Assembly (NCBI RefSeq): GCF_001660815.1
Contig: NZ_LYMI01000089.1
Span: forward strand, 1 to 64,000
Reading direction: 5' to 3'
DNA from: Xanthomonas nasturtii
GTDB taxonomy: Bacteria > Pseudomonadota > Gammaproteobacteria > Xanthomonadales > Xanthomonadaceae
DNA: 64,000 nt
Part shown: piece after piece, positions 61,137-64,000 of the stretch
Layout of the letters: the number at the start of each line of letters is the position of its first letter
How positions within the stretch are numbered: the first letter of the stretch is position 1
The notes under the pieces: generated by a model
What the model saw: the letters and a program-made list of their open reading frames with translations, nothing else
What the model was told of the DNA's origin: nothing
Databases searched by the model: none
Made by a program: the position numbers and the translations under genes

Positions 61137-63029
61137 TCAGCCTACGCTGCGCGCCTGGTTACGTTGCTGCTCGTGCTGATCTTGAGCCTGCGTCTGCGTT
61201 TGCGCTTCCTGCCGCACGGCATTGCTGCTTTGCTCCAGGGGACGTTCCGCAGCGGTTGCCTTGTCGGTGTAGATCCGCTGATGCGCCGGGTCGCTCGGCT
61301 GGCCCTGTACGGCAAACAGCCCGCTGCCATCCTTGCTTTGCGCCACCATGTCGATTCGCTGCAGGCCACTGACTTTTGCTTCGAAGGTCATGTGGCCGGC
61401 AGCGTTCACCAACTGCTGCCGGTTGGCGAATGCATTCGGACCCAGTTGTTCCAGCTTGCTGACAGCCTGGTTGAATAGTGGGTGGTCGGGGTTGGTTTTC
61501 TCCGAGAGCAGCGGCGTCTTTTCTGCCTGCTTCAATGCATTCAACGTATCGCGGCCAACCACGCCATCGTCCTGTAGCCCGTGTGCACGCTGGAATGCCT
61601 TGACTGCCTCGCCCGTCCGCTGGCCATAGGCGCTGTCGGCTTTGAGCTCATTGCCGTTGGCGTCCTTGTAGCCCAGCTGCTGCAAGGTTTGCTGCACTTT
61701 CTGAACATCGGCACCGTGCGCCTTTTCTCGCAGCACGTCGGATGTTTCGGCCGCAGCTTGTGCATGCGTGGGCTTGTGCGCGTTGCTGTCGTGCGACTGC
61801 TGCTTGGTCTGGCTACGGTCCTGCAGCAACTCGCGCGCCTCGGAGAGCGGGTCGCTGGCATAGAGCTTGACGCCCTTGGCGTGCTTACGCTCGAGGTAGG
61901 TATCCAGCGAGCTGAGCTCGACACCCTCGCCGCCACGCGACTGGCTGATCTTGAGCTCGCCATCCTTGGGGTCGCGCACCACCATCGTGATGTGATCGAT
62001 GCCCTTATAACGCCCCTTGTCCCAACTCTGCGGGCCATTGTCCTCGCCGATGATCATGCCCTCTTTGAGATTCTTGGCAGTGACGTCTTTGCCTTGGATC
62101 AGAACTCCAGAGCGCTGCTCGGCCTTGCGCAGCAGTTCGGATGCACTGTCGAAACCAGGGCTGAACTTTTCGTCCTTGGTGAAGATGGCCTTGTCGGCAC
62201 CCTTGTTGATTTCATCCATGGTCGCGTTTTGCATCTCGACAACCCAGCCAGAACAATCGACTTTGCCTTTGTCAGGATCTTTTGCGCCCAAGCCATACTT
62301 GACGTGGTCGTACTTGTTGGTGAGGTCGTAGGCGGCGTGGAGCGCAATGCCGTGCGCTGCAGCTTTCTCCGGCTGGGCCGGTGCGGACTGTGATGGCGCA
62401 GACTGCGACGGTGTCTGCTGTGTGGCCGAAATGGGCTCGATGCCTTTTTCAGGAATACGGATACGGTCCATCTTCGTATCCCAGTACTGCACAAACGTCT
62501 GCGCCATGTCCTTGTCGGACATGTTTCGGAATGTCGCAGAATCGACACCCGTTAAAGATTTCAGCTCTTTCTCGCCGACATTGTTGATGATGTTCGCGCG
62601 CGTGCTTTCGAGACCAAAAGACCCTGTGGCGATCGCGGTCTGAAGCGAACGGTAGCCACCGGCGCCCTGCTGATGGGCCAGGTACATGTCCAGACCATCG
62701 GGTTCCGGCTTGCCCGACAGATAGGGCCGCCCATCGCGTTCGTGTCGATTAACCAGGCTCGTGCGGTTATCCAGGTACAACCGCGCTGCTGCGTCGGTGT
62801 TGACCACGGCATCCAACTCTCGTCCAGCGATGCCGTATTGCTGGGCAGTCGGCGGAGTGAACTGAAACAGGCCTTTCGCACCAGCGGCTCCGCGGCTAGC
62901 CAGTTCGTCGAAGGCGCCGCCAGTCTCTACATGGGCAAAACGCAGGAAGTCGTCACGCGGAATATTCCGCTCGGTCGCTTCACGTTCGATGATGTCGAGC
63001 ACTTGGGCTCGTGAGTAATTCGTCGGCAT
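61137..63029 (-). CDS. X-T4SS antibacterial effector (X-Tfe): transglycosylase-like + NlpC/P60-like + PG-binding + XVIPCD
   Basis: A 630-residue toxin without signal peptide. N-terminal lytic-transglycosylase-like domain (about 8-135; Glu35 in AHVETGG, GLFQFTPPTAQQYG). A Ser/Gln/Pro linker. NlpC/P60-like cysteine peptidase region (about 225-390; Cys259 in VDCSGWV, His346 in GIDHITMV). PG_binding_1 repeat (about 436-500, VQQTLQQLGY and TGEAVKAFQRAHGL). Then XVIPCD (about 515-630; GLQRIDMVAQS, FAVQGQPSDPAHQRIYTD, Gln-rich tail), the signal recognised by VirD4 of the Xanthomonas bacteria-killing T4SS. It would cut peptidoglycan of rival cells. The immunity gene lies 79 bp upstream. Confidence 0.92.
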   Translation of the reverse strand: MPTNYSRAQVLDIIEREATERNIPRDDFLRFAHVETGGAFDELASRGAAGAKGLFQFTPPTAQQYGIAGRELDAVVNTDAAARLYLDNRTSLVNRHERDGRPYLSGKPEPDGLDMYLAHQQGAGGYRSLQTAIATGSFGLESTRANIINNVGEKELKSLTGVDSATFRNMSDKDMAQTFVQYWDTKMDRIRIPEKGIEPISATQQTPSQSAPSQSAPAQPEKAAAHGIALHAAYDLTNKYDHVKYGLGAKDPDKGKVDCSGWVVEMQNATMDEINKGADKAIFTKDEKFSPGFDSASELLRKAEQRSGVLIQGKDVTAKNLKEGMIIGEDNGPQSWDKGRYKGIDHITMVVRDPKDGELKISQSRGGEGVELSSLDTYLERKHAKGVKLYASDPLSEARELLQDRSQTKQQSHDSNAHKPTHAQAAAETSDVLREKAHGADVQKVQQTLQQLGYKDANGNELKADSAYGQRTGEAVKAFQRAHGLQDDGVVGRDTLNALKQAEKTPLLSEKTNPDHPLFNQAVSKLEQLGPNAFANRQQLVNAAGHMTFEAKVSGLQRIDMVAQSKDGSGLFAVQGQPSDPAHQRIYTDKATAAERPLEQSSNAVRQEAQTQTQAQDQHEQQRNQARSVG

Positions 63030-63108
63030 CGCTCAAGGTCCTTGATTGAGTGCTGCAGCCATGCGGATGCAGCGGTACGCCGCCCGAACCAATTCCTTTG
63101 GTCCTGTG

Positions 63109-64000
63109 TTAAGGGGTCGGCAAATACGATTTGTGGGCGGCATCGTAGCGATATTCAACCGTTTCGTCACCCCCGTTCGTCGGCGAGTCTGCAGAAACGC
63201 TCACCCGCAACGCGGGCAGCCCTGGCTGCTTAACGAACGCAAGCGTACTGCTGTTCTTGACGCAGGCGATCTTCCCGGGCGCGTCCTCGCCACAATTTGC
63301 ACTATTGTCCTCACCGGCCGGGATATTGCCGATGTAGGTCCAATGTTTGTCGTTGACGTTATCGGTTTCCTTCGGGTTGAACACCAATACGTCGTAGGAA
63401 AGGATCCGTATGCCCGACTGCAGGCTCCACGTCGGCACGGCTAGGACCAAGCGGCCGTCGTCGGTGACAAAAGTCTCCGGCTTACGCGTCGTGTCGACGG
63501 TGTTGCCTTTTTCCATTCCGCCGAACTCGCCGATGTACGGCTCTGCGCCAAGAAGCTTCCATGGCGACTTACTGCCTGGTTCGCTGGTGACGAAGGTGGC
63601 GTGGGCCAAGGTCACCTTGGTACCAGGGGCAGCGTCGTGATTCTCGCGCTCCGCACCGTAGAGCTCGGGCGTTTCCCAGGCAAAGCCGGTGTAATAACGC
63701 GTACCTCCGAGTTCGAACTGGAAGCCGTACCAGTAATTGATCCAGCTGCCATTGGCGACCTCGTAAGAGGTTGCGCCGTCGCCGTCCACGTTGCTGATGA
63801 AATACAGCACACTATCGGGTCGCGGCGGCTGCACTTGCTGGGTCGATCCCTGGGTTGCGTCCTGCATGGGAGATGCATCCTTGTCTGCGGATTTAGAGGT
63901 GGTGGCGTTGGCCGTGTCGGCGGTGGCCGTCTTTGGAGCCGTGGCGTCTGGCGCCGCCGGCTTGCACGCGGCGATCGTTGCTAGCGCAAGGATCAGTGGA
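63109..64000 (-). CDS. Probable immunity lipoprotein (X-Tfi) for the adjacent effector, 5' end cut
   Basis: At least 296 codons; the frame stays open to the window edge, so the start is missing. Upstream of Met at 63867 the frame reads LALATIAACKPAA, a lipobox (IAAC) of a lipoprotein signal, then a Thr/Ala/Asp-rich linker. The mature domain (VLYFISNVDGDGATSYEVAN, WINYWYGFQFELGGTRYYTG, LVLAVPTWSLQSGIRILSYD) is beta-rich. X-Tfi proteins of Xanthomonas are periplasmic lipoproteins encoded directly beside X-Tfe genes, which fits. The exact binding target in the effector is unknown. Confidence 0.82.
   Translation of the reverse strand, partial: PLILALATIAACKPAAPDATAPKTATADTANATTSKSADKDASPMQDATQGSTQQVQPPRPDSVLYFISNVDGDGATSYEVANGSWINYWYGFQFELGGTRYYTGFAWETPELYGAERENHDAAPGTKVTLAHATFVTSEPGSKSPWKLLGAEPYIGEFGGMEKGNTVDTTRKPETFVTDDGRLVLAVPTWSLQSGIRILSYDVLVFNPKETDNVNDKHWTYIGNIPAGEDNSANCGEDAPGKIACVKNSSTLAFVKQPGLPALRVSVSADSPTNGGDETVEYRYDAAHKSYLPTP

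Overview
The window (about 65% GC, dense short intergenic gaps) reads as a chromosomal segment of a Xanthomonas species. The grounds are: a YajQ-type c-di-GMP effector, a secreted AroQ-type chorismate mutase, DUF3247/DUF3297/DUF3016 proteins typical of Xanthomonadaceae, Xanthomonas-type intergenic repeats, and a type IV secretion (X-T4SS) effector carrying the XVIPCD recruitment domain. The species cannot be decided from the sequence alone.

Layout. 1-130: 3' end of an IS3-family element. 460-2500: small conserved genes of unknown function. 2678-4718: motBA stator pair. 4816-6698: MliC-like lysozyme-inhibitor lipoprotein, msrB and a small secreted protein. 6897-9914: lrp-type regulator divergent from dadA-dadX (alanine catabolism). 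10173-16655: secreted and small unknown proteins, a PAS-PAS hybrid kinase and a PQQ/sorbosone-type dehydrogenase lipoprotein. 16804-19258: translationally coupled rRNA methyltransferase, RsuA-like pseudouridine synthase and HAD phosphatase. 19559-24908 (minus): SDR, DUF1415, alpha/beta hydrolase, a membrane hybrid kinase with its own free Hpt protein, and YajQ. 25031-28774: EamA exporter and the metNIQ methionine importer. 29760-32006: OmpW, a family-6 DNA glycosylase and a DUF2884 protein. 32136-36420: pyruvate dehydrogenase E2 and lipoyl-E3 with a secreted unknown protein between them. 36901-37713: outer-membrane protein. 38245-45644: complete ATP synthase operon atpIBEFHAGDC. 45882-48678: chorismate mutase, GtrA, glmU. 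48957-56720 (minus): adaptor - ABC ATPase - two FtsX-type permeases - sigma-54 response regulator - NtrY-like kinase. 56927-58756: glmS. 59149-64000: two conserved unknown proteins, then an X-Tfe effector and its lipoprotein immunity partner, the latter running off the right edge.

How the parts work together. The strongest new-looking system is the 49-56.9 kb export/sensing operon. Its first gene is preceded by a textbook -24/-12 sigma-54 promoter and, 70-150 bp further up, by a cluster of seven TGTCCGC boxes. The operon encodes its own sigma-54 activator and cognate kinase, so the locus looks like a closed positive-feedback circuit that senses something and exports something. It sits between glmU and glmS, genes that follow the atp operon directly in enterics. 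The second is the effector/immunity pair at the right edge: a multi-domain peptidoglycan-attacking toxin (transglycosylase-like, NlpC/P60-like and PG-binding modules plus XVIPCD). A third observation is that three consecutive gaps of the atp operon (A-G, G-D, D-C) each contain a large hairpin built from the same family of G-rich repeats, while the upstream gaps do not. An orphan minus-strand terminator just upstream of the atp promoter suggests an unannotated small RNA.
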